Assembly (NCBI RefSeq): GCF_000469465.1 | Contig: NZ_KI271848.1 | Span: 12,602 to 58,109 of the forward strand | Direction: 5' to 3' | DNA from: Gemella bergeri ATCC 700627 | Lineage (GTDB): Bacteria > Bacillota > Bacilli > Staphylococcales > Gemellaceae | DNA: 45,508 nt | In this document: in pieces, positions 23,832 to 32,844 of the stretch | Position numbering within the stretch: position 1 is the stretch's first letter | Layout of the letters: the number at the start of each line of letters is the position of its first letter | Made by a program: the position numbers and the translations under genes | Notes under the pieces: generated by a model | Told to the model about the DNA's origin: nothing | The model's input: the letters and a program-made list of their open reading frames with translations, nothing else | Databases searched by the model: none

Positions 23832-24389
23832 ATGAAATTAATTGTTGGGCTTGGAAATCCCGGTAAACAATATGCAAATACAAGACATAATATAGGATTT
23901 ATGATCTTAGATGAATTAGCAAAAAGTTGGGGAATCAGTTTTGATAAAAATAAATTTAATGCTGATTATACGATTGCTTATTATAACGGGATAAGGTATT
24001 TATTAATAAAGCCGACAACTTATATGAATTTATCAGGTGAGGCTTTAAGGAAATTTTATGATTATTTTGAAATAAATATAGATGATATACTTGTAGTTTA
24101 TGATGATTTAGATACTAAAACAGCAAGTTTTAGATTGAAGGCAAAAGGAAGTAGCGGTGGGCATAATGGAATAAAAAGTATTATTTCACATTTAGGCACT
24201 GAAAATTTTAATAGATTAAAGATTGGGATAGATAGACCGACACCTCCAATGAAAGTTGTTGACTATGTACTTGGAAAATTTACAAAAGAAGAAATGAATG
24301 AAATAGAAAAAATTTATAAAAAAAGTATTAACGCTATAGAAGATTTTTCAAAAATGAATATAGTAGAATTAATGAATAAGTATAACTAA
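23832..24389 (+). CDS. pth: Peptidyl-tRNA hydrolase
   Basis: Releases tRNA from peptidyl-tRNA that dropped off ribosomes. 185 residues. Motifs: LIVGLGNPGKQYANTRHNIGF with the catalytic His, KPTTYMNLSGEAL with the conserved Asn, VVYDDLDT, and GSSGGHNGIKSI. The start follows AAGGAGA. The prs-pth-mfd order matches Bacillus, where small genes intervene. Confidence 0.96.
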   Translation: MKLIVGLGNPGKQYANTRHNIGFMILDELAKSWGISFDKNKFNADYTIAYYNGIRYLLIKPTTYMNLSGEALRKFYDYFEINIDDILVVYDDLDTKTASFRLKAKGSSGGHNGIKSIISHLGTENFNRLKIGIDRPTPPMKVVDYVLGKFTKEEMNEIEKIYKKSINAIEDFSKMNIVELMNKYN

Positions 24390-24688
24390 AAAGAATTATT
24401 AGAATTAAAGTATTGAAAATATTTCGAAAATAGGCAATATAACAATAAAACTGATTGAAAAATAATACAAGTTATATAAAATATAATGAAGTACCGTTAA
24501 TTATTTTAGAGGTAAAGTGTTTCGTTTTTCAAATAATTTGTATAAAACTTTCTTATATAAAATATTTTATGTATGTTATGCTTAAAATCTTATGTAGGGG
24601 TAGATCTATAGATTGATTTTTATAAAATCACGATTTTAGATCCACGCCCTATTTGCCGTGTGAAAATTTTTGTAAAAAGGAGGATGAA
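24390..24688. other. Intergenic region between pth and mfd
   Basis: 299 bp. It is AT-rich with several -10-like sequences but no clear promoter. Its last part carries a structured element (24595-24651) just before the mfd ribosome site. No gene was recognised. Confidence 0.6.
24595..24651. repeat. Structured intergenic repeat, copy 1
   Basis: TAGGG and GATCTA at the 5' side pair with TAGATC and CCCTA at the 3' side, with an inner GATTTT/AAAATC stem. It aligns with the tmRNA terminator (32602-32660): both start GGGGT, contain ATTTTTA..AAATCA(C/T)GATTTT and close with an AG(A)TC arm. No T-run here. Confidence 0.5.
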
Positions 24689-27600
24689 ATGTTACTTAAA
24701 AATTTATTTGAAATTGTAGATTTAAATTTTGATAAACGTTATAAAAATATAGGAATTTATGGTCATAATATCACTACAAAAGCACTACAAATTTTTAATG
24801 AATTTGAAAAAAACAAAAAGATGACTATAGTATTCACTCAAGGAAAAGTGGAAGCAGAAGAAATTTTTTCATTAATAAGTGAGTTTGAGAAAGAAACTTA
24901 TTTATATCCGGAAATTGATGTACTAAAACGTTTTGTAACTAAAAGTAATGATTTGATTCAAAATTCAATACAGGTGTTGGAAAATCTTGTAAACAATATT
25001 CCCAGTATCATTATTATTCCAATAGAAGCAATATATAGGACTATAAAAAAACCGGAGGATTTTAAAAATAATAGTTTTGAAATTACACTTAATACGGTTA
25101 TTTCTTTTGAAGATCTTCAAAAGAAATTGGTTAATATGGGATATAATCGTGTTAATAGTGTTGATGTAGTCGGAGAGTTTTCTAAACGTGGGGGTATTGT
25201 TGATGTATTTAGTCCATTAAGTGATAATCCAATCAGGTTAGATTTTTTTGATGATGAATTAGACAGTATAAGAGAGTTTGATATTGTTACACAAAAATCA
25301 TTAAAAAAGCAGGAAAAAACTTATATTTATCCAACTAGTGATTTCTTTTTAACCAAAAAAGAAAAAAATATGGTTATTAATAATATATTGAAAAAATTGG
25401 ACAACAAAGCTTTACACAAAAAAGAAAATTATAAAGAAGTTAGTGAGTACCTTAATCAAAAAATAGAACTATATCAAGCGACAAATGATTTTAGTGACTT
25501 AGAAAATTTTTCAAATTTAATTTATGATGAAACATATAGTGTAGTGGATTATTTACCTAAGGATAGTATAATTTTCTTTGATAATTATAATAAAATAGTA
25601 GAAAAACGAGAAAATCTTAAAGAATATTTTTTGGAAAATTTATCGGAAATGAATAGAAATTATATTTTTCAAGATATTATTGATAATATTGCTTTCGAAA
25701 AATTATTAAATATCAATACAACGAAGTATTATCTGTCAAATTTAAAATTAAGTGATAAAATAATTGAACAAAATTATAATTTAGATGTTGTAGATTTAAC
25801 TTATTACGCAAATGAAGAGTTTTTAGTTAAAGAAATTAGAGAAAAATTAAATAATAAATATAAGGTTATTATTTCTTTAAATAATCAAAAACAAAAAGAC
25901 TATATAGAAAAAGTACTTTTTGATAATTACTTTTATGATGATATTTACTATGGAATAAAAGAAGGTAAAATTTTTGTAGATATAAATAAATTTAGTCTAA
26001 AAGGTTTTGAAGATAATAAAGATAAAATATTATTGCTTACACCTTATGAACTTTTTATAAAAGAAGGTAAGAAAAAACGTAGAGTTAATTTCAAATATAA
26101 AAATTCTGAAAAAATAAGGAATTACCAAGAATTAAATATAGGGGATTATATTGTTCATGTAAGTCATGGAATAGGATTGTATAAAGGTATAGAAAATATT
26201 GAAGTTGATGGTGTGTACAAAGATTTTTTAAAAATAATTTATGATGGTGGAGATATAATTTATGTTGATATTCATAATATGAATTATATTCAAAAATATA
26301 CAGCCTCTACTGATAATAGAAAGCCGGTATTAAATAAACTCGGTACTAAAAAATGGCAACAAGTTAAATCAAAAGTAAAAAAAGAAATTGAAGATATTTC
26401 AGAAGATTTAATAAAATTATATATTAAACGAGAATTGAATAAAGGGTATGCCTTTAGTTTAGATAGTATTGAACAAGGTGAGTTTGAGGCTGATTTTAAT
26501 TTTATTCCGACCGATGATCAAATAAAAGCAACGGAAGAAATAAAACGAGATATGGAAAAAGAGCGCCCTATGGATAGACTTTTGTGTGGTGATGTTGGAT
26601 TCGGGAAGACAGAAGTCGCTATGCGAATAGCGTTTAAAGCGGTGATGGACAATAAGCAAGTTGCTATTTTAGTTCCGACAACTTTGTTGGCTGAACAACA
26701 TTATGAAAATTTTGTTACAAGATTTGAAAATTTTCCAATTAATATCGAAGTTGTAAGTAGGTTTAATACAATCAAAGATATAACTCGAATTGTTAAAAGA
26801 CTTGAAGAGGGGCAGATTGATATTATAATAGGTACACATAAACTTCTTAACGATAAATTTAAGTATCGTGATTTAGGGTTATTAATAATAGACGAAGAAC
26901 AACGTTTTGGTGTAAAACATAAGGAGAAAATAAAATATTTGAAAAATACGGTTGACGTACTAACTCTAAGTGCAACTCCTATACCAAGGACACTACATAT
27001 GAGCTTAATAGGAATAAGGGATTTATCAGTAATAGAAACACCCCCGAGAGAACGTCAACCTATTCAAACTTTTGTTGCAGCTGAAAATAAAATGGTAATA
27101 AAAGAGGCGATTTTGAATGAAGTGGCACGGGGAGGTCAGATTTTTTACGTTTATAACAGGGTAGAAACTATTGATGAAAAATATCTTGAACTAAAAGAAA
27201 TGCTTCCGGATGTAAATATTGCTTTTGCGCACGGAAGAATGAGTCAAAAAGAATTGGAAAATATAATGGCAGATGTTATCGATAAAAAATACGATGTTTT
27301 AATAACGACTACTATAATAGAAACAGGTATTGATATTCCGAATGTTAATACTTTAATAGTAGAAGATGCGGACAGATTTGGGTTAAGTCAACTATATCAA
27401 TTACGTGGGCGAGTAGGAAGAAGTACACGAGAAGCATATGCTTATTTAATGTACAAACCTTTTAAATCCTTAACAGAAGCTTCAGAAAAACGGTTATCAG
27501 CGATAAAAAACTTTACAACATTGGGCAGCGGTTTTAAAATAGCTATGCAGGATTTATCAATCAGAGGTGCGGGAGATGTATTGGGAGGACGGCAACACGG

Positions 27601-28249
27601 TTTTATTGATTCGGTAGGTTATACACTATACTCGCAAATGCTGGAACAGGAACTTATGATGAAAAAAGAAATATTGGAACCGATTTTATCCCGAGATAAA
27701 AATCAAGATATTGCATACTATGAAAATATTATAAAAGAAACAGCTCCAAAAATTAAAACAGATATATTCGAAGTGGAAAAAGATAATGTAGAAATAAAAT
27801 TAAACGTTGATGCCTTTATTCCTAAAGAATATATTAATAGTGACGGAGATAAAATTGATTTTTATAAACGATTGAACAATGTAAAAACATTAGAAGAAAT
27901 AGAAGTAGTGGTAGAAGATTTAATTGACAGGTTTTCAGATTCTGGAAACGAAGTGGAAAATCTTATTGATATATGTTATCTTCGTATAATAGCTAAAGAT
28001 ACTTATGTAGAAAGTATAAAAGAGCTTGCTAATAAGGTAGTAATTACCTTTAATAAAGATATTTTCAATAATTTAAACGGTAAAGAGTTATTTACGGCGT
28101 TAAACGTATATAAAGATGTTAGAATTGTTGCAAAAGACGGTTTCTATTTAGAAGTTGATAAAAAAGATAATTATAATATTAAACGTCTTACAATGTTGAT
28201 AAAAATAGTAAATGATAATTTAATAAAGGAAAAAGAAGATGAAAAATAG
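24689..28249 (+). CDS. mfd: Transcription-repair coupling factor Mfd
   Basis: DNA translocase that removes RNA polymerase stalled at lesions and recruits UvrA. 1186 residues from ATG 24689 (AAAAGGAGG site). Layout: UvrB-like N-terminal domains (1-about 340), RNA-polymerase-interacting domain (about 485-560, GDYIVHVSHGIGLYKGI), helicase core with Walker A CGDVGFGKTE at about 634-642, DEEQRFGV near 737, SATPIPRTL, and the QLRGRVGRS motif VI, then the TRG region (IRGAGDVLGGRQHG) and the C-terminal autoinhibitory domain. A 12-residue in-frame upstream extension has no support. Overlaps tag by 11 nt. Confidence 0.96.
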   Translation: MLLKNLFEIVDLNFDKRYKNIGIYGHNITTKALQIFNEFEKNKKMTIVFTQGKVEAEEIFSLISEFEKETYLYPEIDVLKRFVTKSNDLIQNSIQVLENLVNNIPSIIIIPIEAIYRTIKKPEDFKNNSFEITLNTVISFEDLQKKLVNMGYNRVNSVDVVGEFSKRGGIVDVFSPLSDNPIRLDFFDDELDSIREFDIVTQKSLKKQEKTYIYPTSDFFLTKKEKNMVINNILKKLDNKALHKKENYKEVSEYLNQKIELYQATNDFSDLENFSNLIYDETYSVVDYLPKDSIIFFDNYNKIVEKRENLKEYFLENLSEMNRNYIFQDIIDNIAFEKLLNINTTKYYLSNLKLSDKIIEQNYNLDVVDLTYYANEEFLVKEIREKLNNKYKVIISLNNQKQKDYIEKVLFDNYFYDDIYYGIKEGKIFVDINKFSLKGFEDNKDKILLLTPYELFIKEGKKKRRVNFKYKNSEKIRNYQELNIGDYIVHVSHGIGLYKGIENIEVDGVYKDFLKIIYDGGDIIYVDIHNMNYIQKYTASTDNRKPVLNKLGTKKWQQVKSKVKKEIEDISEDLIKLYIKRELNKGYAFSLDSIEQGEFEADFNFIPTDDQIKATEEIKRDMEKERPMDRLLCGDVGFGKTEVAMRIAFKAVMDNKQVAILVPTTLLAEQHYENFVTRFENFPINIEVVSRFNTIKDITRIVKRLEEGQIDIIIGTHKLLNDKFKYRDLGLLIIDEEQRFGVKHKEKIKYLKNTVDVLTLSATPIPRTLHMSLIGIRDLSVIETPPRERQPIQTFVAAENKMVIKEAILNEVARGGQIFYVYNRVETIDEKYLELKEMLPDVNIAFAHGRMSQKELENIMADVIDKKYDVLITTTIIETGIDIPNVNTLIVEDADRFGLSQLYQLRGRVGRSTREAYAYLMYKPFKSLTEASEKRLSAIKNFTTLGSGFKIAMQDLSIRGAGDVLGGRQHGFIDSVGYTLYSQMLEQELMMKKEILEPILSRDKNQDIAYYENIIKETAPKIKTDIFEVEKDNVEIKLNVDAFIPKEYINSDGDKIDFYKRLNNVKTLEEIEVVVEDLIDRFSDSGNEVENLIDICYLRIIAKDTYVESIKELANKVVITFNKDIFNNLNGKELFTALNVYKDVRIVAKDGFYLEVDKKDNYNIKRLTMLIKIVNDNLIKEKEDEK

Positions 28250-28817
28250 ATGTTCATGGGTGAAAAATGAATTAGATATTTTATATCATGATAATGAATG
28301 GTGTAAACCGACACATAATGAAAGAGAATTTTTTGAATATTTGGTGTTAGAAGGAATGCAAGCAGGTCTTAGTTGGTCATTAATTTTAAAAAAACGAGAA
28401 AATTTTAGACGTGCTTTTAATAATTTTGATTATAAAGTTTGTGCAAATTATTCAGATGAATATTTAGAAAATTTACGTCAAGATAAAAGTATAATTAGAA
28501 ATAAATTAAAAATTTATAGTGTTAGAAAAAATGCTAGAGCATTTTTAGAAATACAAAAAGAATTTGGAACTTTTAACAATTATATTTGGCAATTTTCAGA
28601 TTATAAAATAATACAAAATAATTTTAGCGATAGCAGTGAAGTACCAAGTACCAGTGATTTATCAGATAAGATTAGTAAAGATATGAAAAAACGTGGTTTT
28701 ATTTTTGTCGGAAGTACGATTATTTACAGTTTTATGCAGGCTATAGGAATGTTAAATGACCATACTGTAGAGTGTTTTTGTCATAAAGAATGTAGTAAAA
28801 ACCAGAAAATAAATTAG
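28239..28817 (+). CDS. tag: DNA-3-methyladenine glycosylase I
   Basis: Excises 3-methyladenine from alkylated DNA. 192 residues. The zinc site is complete: Cys5 (RCSWV), His17 (LYHDNEW), and the C-terminal NDHTVECFCH with its His and Cys. The LEGMQAGLSWSLILKKRENFRRAF block forms the base-recognition region and KRGFIFVGSTIIYSFMQAIGM is typical. It overlaps the end of mfd, so two DNA-repair genes appear translationally coupled. Confidence 0.95.
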   Translation: MKNRCSWVKNELDILYHDNEWCKPTHNEREFFEYLVLEGMQAGLSWSLILKKRENFRRAFNNFDYKVCANYSDEYLENLRQDKSIIRNKLKIYSVRKNARAFLEIQKEFGTFNNYIWQFSDYKIIQNNFSDSSEVPSTSDLSDKISKDMKKRGFIFVGSTIIYSFMQAIGMLNDHTVECFCHKECSKNQKIN

Positions 28818-28853
28818 AAATTAATTTTAGAAAAAGTTAAACATATAGGTAAA

Positions 28854-28897
28854 AAATTAGATTCGATTTTTCATTTAAAAATATGTATTTCTAATTT
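28854..28897 (+). terminator. Candidate terminator after tag
   Basis: AAATTAGA pairs with TCTAATTT over 8 bp, enclosing an inner ATTTTT/AAAAAT stem. Only a weak T-rich tail follows. Confidence 0.4.
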
Positions 28898-28961
28898 ATT
28901 GTTTATTCACATATACTGATTATTTTATTTAGTTAGTAGATGTTTGTTAATACTTTTTAAC

Positions 28962-28990
28962 TTTACATTATCGAAATAAGAAAGTATAAT
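28962..28990 (+). promoter_or_regulatory. Promoter of the GrpB-family gene and murB
   Basis: TTTACA (28962-28967), 17-bp spacer, TATAAT (28985-28990), 37 bp before the ATG. Confidence 0.78.
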
Positions 28991-29027
28991 GGATAAGTAT
29001 TTGAAATAGATGATTGGATAAATTTTA

Positions 29028-29558
29028 ATGAACAAAAGAACTGTACGAATTGAAAATATAAGTAGTAGGAAGCAGTATAAGGAATTGTTTGATGCTGAAA
29101 TAAAAAAAATAAAAGCAATTCCCAAAATGCCCAAATGTGAGTTTAAACATATCGGAGCAACCAGCATGATAAATGTATTAGGAGAAAATATTGTTGATAT
29201 TTTGGTCATAGTAGAAAATTTACATGAAATAACAACTTTTGACGAAAAGAGATTAAATAATATAAATTATCATAGAATAGCTCATAATAGCATAAAAGGT
29301 GTTATAAAATATGCGCGCCTTATAGATTATTTTAGTATGAATTATGATGTTGTTTTATATGTTGTTCAAAGAAATACGGATATTTATAACGATTTTTTGA
29401 AAAGTATAGAATTACTTTCTTATGATAATATAAAAGTAGAGTATAATGATTTTAAGAAAAGATGTTTAGAATTATCGTTTAAAGAGTATTCAAATGAAAA
29501 AGCAAAATTTATTGGTGAAATTTTAAAGAAGGTTAGAGTAGATGATAGAAGTAGATAA
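29028..29558 (+). CDS. GrpB-family protein (nucleotidyltransferase-like fold)
   Basis: 176 residues. The FKHIGATSMINVLGENIVDILVIVE block (about 39-63) corresponds to the GrpB-family HIGSTSVPGL...K-P-I-IDIL motif, with Ala for Ser and a degenerate middle. The family belongs to the nucleotidyltransferase superfamily and has no settled function; only part of the acidic metal site is evident, so activity is uncertain. It overlaps murB by 17 nt and shares its promoter. No clear ribosome site precedes the ATG. Confidence 0.68.
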   Translation: MNKRTVRIENISSRKQYKELFDAEIKKIKAIPKMPKCEFKHIGATSMINVLGENIVDILVIVENLHEITTFDEKRLNNINYHRIAHNSIKGVIKYARLIDYFSMNYDVVLYVVQRNTDIYNDFLKSIELLSYDNIKVEYNDFKKRCLELSFKEYSNEKAKFIGEILKKVRVDDRSR

Positions 29559-30441
29559 ATTAAGAAAGTTATTAAATGATAGTGAAGTATTGGAAAATGA
29601 ACCGTTAAGGAAATATAGTTTTACAAAAACTGGGGGAAATGCTCAAATACTTATAAAAGTAAAAAGTGAGAAAGATTTTCAAAATATTATTCGCTTCAGT
29701 ACCGAAAATAAAGTAGAGTTAACTGTTCTTGGGAATGGTTCTAATGTTCTTATTTCTGATAACGGAATAAAAGGTATAGTCGTTATAACTAGTGAAATGA
29801 CTGATATGGAGCTACATAATGATATAATATCATGTTATGCCGGTGTAACTCTAAAAGAACTTACAGATTTTTGTATAAAAAACTCATTGACAAATTTAGA
29901 ATTTTCGTGTGGAATACCCGGTAGCATAGGAGGCGCAATATTTATGAATGCGGGAGCCTATGGTGGTGAAATGAAAGATGTTGTCTTAAAGGTAGAAGTT
30001 TTTGATAGAAACGGCAACAAAAAAGTTTATTCAAATAACGAAATGAATTTTAGTTATCGTCATTCTGTTATTCAAGAAACAAAAGAAATTATTTCAAAAG
30101 TATACTTTAAAATGGCTAAAGGTAATAAAGATGATATAATCGCCAGAGTTGATGAATTGAATAAATTGAGGAATGAAAAACAACCGCTAGAATATCCTTC
30201 ATGCGGGTCAGTATTTAAAAGACCGGTTGGTTACTTTGCAGGGAAGTTAATCCAAGATGCAAATTTGCAGGGAGTAACTGTCGGCGGAGCACAAGTGTCT
30301 AAAAAACACGCAGGGTTTATGGTGAATATCGGTAATGCAACTTGTGAAGATTATAAGAATTTAATAAGAAAAGTTCAAGAAGAAGTTCTAAAAAATTCCG
30401 GTGTTGAATTGGAATGTGAAGTGAAAATTTTAGGAGAATAG
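29542..30441 (+). CDS. murB: UDP-N-acetylenolpyruvoylglucosamine reductase MurB (type II)
   Basis: FAD/NADPH enzyme that reduces UDP-GlcNAc-enolpyruvate to UDP-MurNAc in peptidoglycan synthesis. 299 residues, type IIb size. FAD-binding: KYSFTKTGGNAQIL and LGNGSNVLISDNG, then FSCGIPGSIGGAIFMNAGAYGGEM; active-site Ser in YPSCGSVFKRP and terminal Glu in LECEVKILGE. It starts inside the end of the GrpB-family gene after an AAGG site. Terminator follows immediately. Confidence 0.96.
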   Translation: MIEVDKLRKLLNDSEVLENEPLRKYSFTKTGGNAQILIKVKSEKDFQNIIRFSTENKVELTVLGNGSNVLISDNGIKGIVVITSEMTDMELHNDIISCYAGVTLKELTDFCIKNSLTNLEFSCGIPGSIGGAIFMNAGAYGGEMKDVVLKVEVFDRNGNKKVYSNNEMNFSYRHSVIQETKEIISKVYFKMAKGNKDDIIARVDELNKLRNEKQPLEYPSCGSVFKRPVGYFAGKLIQDANLQGVTVGGAQVSKKHAGFMVNIGNATCEDYKNLIRKVQEEVLKNSGVELECEVKILGE

Positions 30442-30443
30442 GT

Positions 30444-30486
30444 AAAAGAGTTAGTCCTTTTTTGAAATGACTAACTCTCTTTTTTG
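30444..30486. terminator. Terminator of murB
   Basis: AGAGTTAGTC (30447-30456) pairs with GACTAACTCT (30469-30478), followed by CTTTTTTT. A10-bp perfect stem. Confidence 0.88.
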
Positions 30487-30540
30487 ATAGTGAAGCTAGA
30501 AAAAAAGTGAAGTTATATTTTATTAATTTTGATATAGATT

Positions 30541-30860
30541 TTATCTTTTACTTTTGTTTTTCGAAACGGGTGATTCATAAAACATAGCATCAAACATCCC
30601 TAATAAATATTCTTTATTATCTACGTTATATGCTAATATCATTTTTTTGCGTTAGCATATGGTAATTCATATTTCACGTTTTACATATAATTTATAGCTG
30701 ATTTTACGGGTTTAATGAGTAATCTGTCATCATATATCTCACCAACAATTTTATCTTTAATAATACAAAATATATTTACCCATCATCGCACGATATTTTA
30801 TATCTTCCAGTGATGATAATTGTTTTAAAATGAAATTCAAATTTTTTTGCTGGAAGCCAT
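30541..30860 (-). pseudogene. TfoX N-terminal-domain protein, decayed
   Basis: Reading the minus strand with frame changes reconstructs a TfoX/Sxy N-terminal-type protein of about 106 codons: MASSKK, then LNFILKQLSSLEDIKYR, AMMGKYILYY, KDKIVGEIYDDRLLIKPVKS, AINYM, stop, NVKYELPYANAKK, then ILAYNVDNKEYLLGMFDAMF and a basic tail ending in TAA. At least three frameshifts (near 30845, 30752 and 30633) and one in-frame TAA after AINYM break it. It starts 26 bp after the rarA stop with a weak AAGG site, so it was probably the second gene of the rarA operon. The pattern AMMGxYxLYYxxKxVGxIYDDRxLxKP is the family hallmark. Confidence 0.82.
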
Positions 30861-30885
30861 ATTATTACCTTAACTTTCTAATTTT

Positions 30886-32133
30886 TTATTTGGAATTATC
30901 TACAAATTTTTTATATCGTGCTAGATTTTGTTCATTTTTATTATTTAATTTAGGAGAGTAAAATTCTGCGCTTATTAAGTTATCAGGTAAGTATTGTTGT
31001 TTAATATACCCATTAGGAGAATTGTGTGGATATTTATATCCGATACCATGACCTAACTTTTCCGCTCCGCTGTAGTGATTATCTTTTAAGTGTGTTGGAA
31101 TAATAAATTTTGGATTATTTTTAATTTCTGTTAGTGCGTTATCAATTGCTGTGATAGCACTATTTGATTTTATTGACAGTGCTAACTGAATAACAGCGTT
31201 GGCAAGAGGAATACGTGCTTCAGGAAGTCCAAGCATTTTTGCACTTTCAATAGCAGAGTGAACAAAAGTACCGATATTAGGATTAGCAAGCCCAACATCT
31301 TCATAAGCAATAACAGTCATTCTGCGATAAATAGTATCCAAATCGCCGCTGTCGATTAATAAGGCTAAGTAGTATAAAGATGCTTGAACATCACTACCGC
31401 GAATTGATTTTTGAAAGGCACTTATTATATCATAAAAATTATCTCCGTCAGCATCATAATGGGTATTATGCCCTAAAGAAAGATTTAAAAGATCTTCCTT
31501 AGTTATATGAGAGTTTTCATCACATAGGTTATATAATATTTCTAATACATTTAAAGAAAATCGTAAATCACCGGCGGAATTAAGTGAGATAGTTCTAAAA
31601 ACACTATCATCTATATCAAGTTTTTTAGAAAATAATTCTCTATCTGTTGATATTTTTTTTAAATGATTATAAATATTTTCATCAGAAATCGCGTTTAATT
31701 CAAAAATAATTAGACGGGAGCGAATTGCAGGGTTAACAGTGTGATAGGGGTTATTGGTGGTACAACCAATAACATAAATATTGTCATACTCAATTTCCGG
31801 TAAGAGTATATCTTGCATCGGTTTAGTAAGCCTATGAAATTCATCCAATAGCAAAATAACTTTTTTAAAACGTTTTGACTCTTCAATAACGGTTGTTAAA
31901 TCTTTTTTTGTGCAATTCACAGCATTAAGTATTTTAAATTTATAGTCAAGTTCGTTTGCTAGAGCAGAAGCGATAGATGTCTTCCCGGTTCCGGGTGGAC
32001 CGTATAAGATGAAAGAGAACATCTTTTTGCTGTCAACTATTTTAGTGAGAACTTTGTTTTCCCCAATAAGATGACTCTGTCCTATTATGTCATTAATTTT
32101 TTGGGGGCGTAGTTTATTTATTAATGTTTGCAT
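30886..32133 (-). CDS. rarA: Replication-associated AAA+ ATPase RarA (MgsA)
   Basis: Clamp-loader-like ATPase acting at stalled replication forks. 415 residues: Walker A LYGPPGTGKTSIA at about 44-56, Walker B VILLLDEFHR (DEFH rather than the more common DEIH), sensor 1 IGCTTNNPYH, arginine-finger region NPAIRSRLIIFEL, and the tetramerisation C-terminus with AYEDVGLANP, EARIPLANAVIQLALS and YKYPHNSPNGYIKQQYLPD. A GGAGGT site precedes the ATG. Leftward, divergent from ssrA, followed by a TfoX-domain pseudogene. Confidence 0.95.
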   Translation of the reverse strand: MQTLINKLRPQKINDIIGQSHLIGENKVLTKIVDSKKMFSFILYGPPGTGKTSIASALANELDYKFKILNAVNCTKKDLTTVIEESKRFKKVILLLDEFHRLTKPMQDILLPEIEYDNIYVIGCTTNNPYHTVNPAIRSRLIIFELNAISDENIYNHLKKISTDRELFSKKLDIDDSVFRTISLNSAGDLRFSLNVLEILYNLCDENSHITKEDLLNLSLGHNTHYDADGDNFYDIISAFQKSIRGSDVQASLYYLALLIDSGDLDTIYRRMTVIAYEDVGLANPNIGTFVHSAIESAKMLGLPEARIPLANAVIQLALSIKSNSAITAIDNALTEIKNNPKFIIPTHLKDNHYSGAEKLGHGIGYKYPHNSPNGYIKQQYLPDNLISAEFYSPKLNNKNEQNLARYKKFVDNSK

Positions 32134-32163
32134 AAAAAACCTCCAAATAATATAGTTAAGGTA

Positions 32164-32172
32164 ATTATATCA
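32164..32172 (-). promoter_or_regulatory. Extended -10 promoter of rarA
   Basis: The minus strand reads TGATATAAT (32172-32164), an extended -10, with no good -35 box. Its -35 region coincides with the -35 box of the divergent ssrA promoter. Confidence 0.55.
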
Positions 32173-32188
32173 TAAAAATGAATAAAGT

Positions 32189-32217
32189 TTTACATATTTT
32201 AAAAATTATGATAGAAT
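32189..32217 (+). promoter_or_regulatory. Promoter of ssrA
   Basis: TTTACA (32189-32194), 17-bp spacer, TAGAAT (32212-32217). The expected start near 32225 lies a few bases before mature tmRNA. Confidence 0.78.
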
Positions 32218-32231
32218 AATAGCATCAGTTA

Positions 32232-32586
32232 GGGGATGTTTAGGATTCGACAGGGATACTGGTCTTCTTGGCGGCATGTAGGAGGGTTGACTTCTTTAAC
32301 AACACATTCAGTTAAATATAACTGGCGAAAAAACAAATTACGCTTTAGCAGCTTAATAAGCTAAAGGCTGGTTACTTTGTTCGACTGCGGCAAGGTTAAT
32401 CGGTTCATTAATAGCAGTCTACGAATATACTTTTCCGTTTGTAAAGTTTATTAAGAGATAAATCAAACTCGTTTTCTATTGCCTGTTTATCGGCTTATGT
32501 AGAAAATTAAATTCAATAGATAAACTAAACATGTAGAAACTAAGGGGAGGTGTTTTTGGACGCGGGTTCAAATCCCGCCATCTCCA
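32232..32586 (+). ncRNA. ssrA: Transfer-messenger RNA (tmRNA)
   Basis: Rescues ribosomes stalled on broken mRNA and tags the product for proteolysis. The 5' end GGGGATG pairs with CATCTCC at the 3' end, with GGATTCGACAGGGATA and the T-arm GCGGGTTCAAATCCCGC. The tag frame is at 32324-32356: GGC GAA AAA ACA AAT TAC GCT TTA GCA GCT, then TAA TAA, so the tag is (A)GEKTNYALAA. CCA is not encoded. Length 355 nt is normal. Confidence 0.97.
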
Positions 32587-32601
32587 TATCTAAAATATTA
32601 T

Positions 32602-32668
32602 ACGGGGTGATTTGACAAAATCAATTTTTAATGAAATCATGATTTTTAAGTCGCTTCTTTTTTTTAAA
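32602..32668 (+). terminator. Terminator of ssrA; structured repeat copy 2
   Basis: GGGGTGATTT pairs with AAGTCGCTTC over 10 bp with several G-U pairs, then AAAATCA/TGATTTT forms an inner 7-bp stem, and T7 follows. It is similar in sequence and fold to the element at 24595-24651. Confidence 0.75.
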
Positions 32669-32785
32669 CTTTATATTATCGGTTATTGGCGGATATTGTT
32701 TATAATATTATTAGGATTTTAAGTGTAAAATTTATTTAAATAGGTAATACGTTAGATTGATATAATTTATGTAAATTTGAAAATG

Positions 32786-32814
32786 TTTACTAGAAAAACA
32801 AATTATGCTATAAT
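32786..32814 (+). promoter_or_regulatory. Promoter of the MBL-NfeD-FloA operon
   Basis: TTTACT (32786-32791), 17-bp spacer, TATAAT (32809-32814) preceded by TGC (extended -10). Confidence 0.85.
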
Positions 32815-32844
32815 GAGGTTATCATTTCAAGGAAGTAAACAGGT

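Noticed and set aside
24653-24688. Twelve extra N-terminal residues on Mfd
   Set aside because: No ribosome site before it, whereas AAAAGGAGG precedes ATG 24689 and the family start matches.
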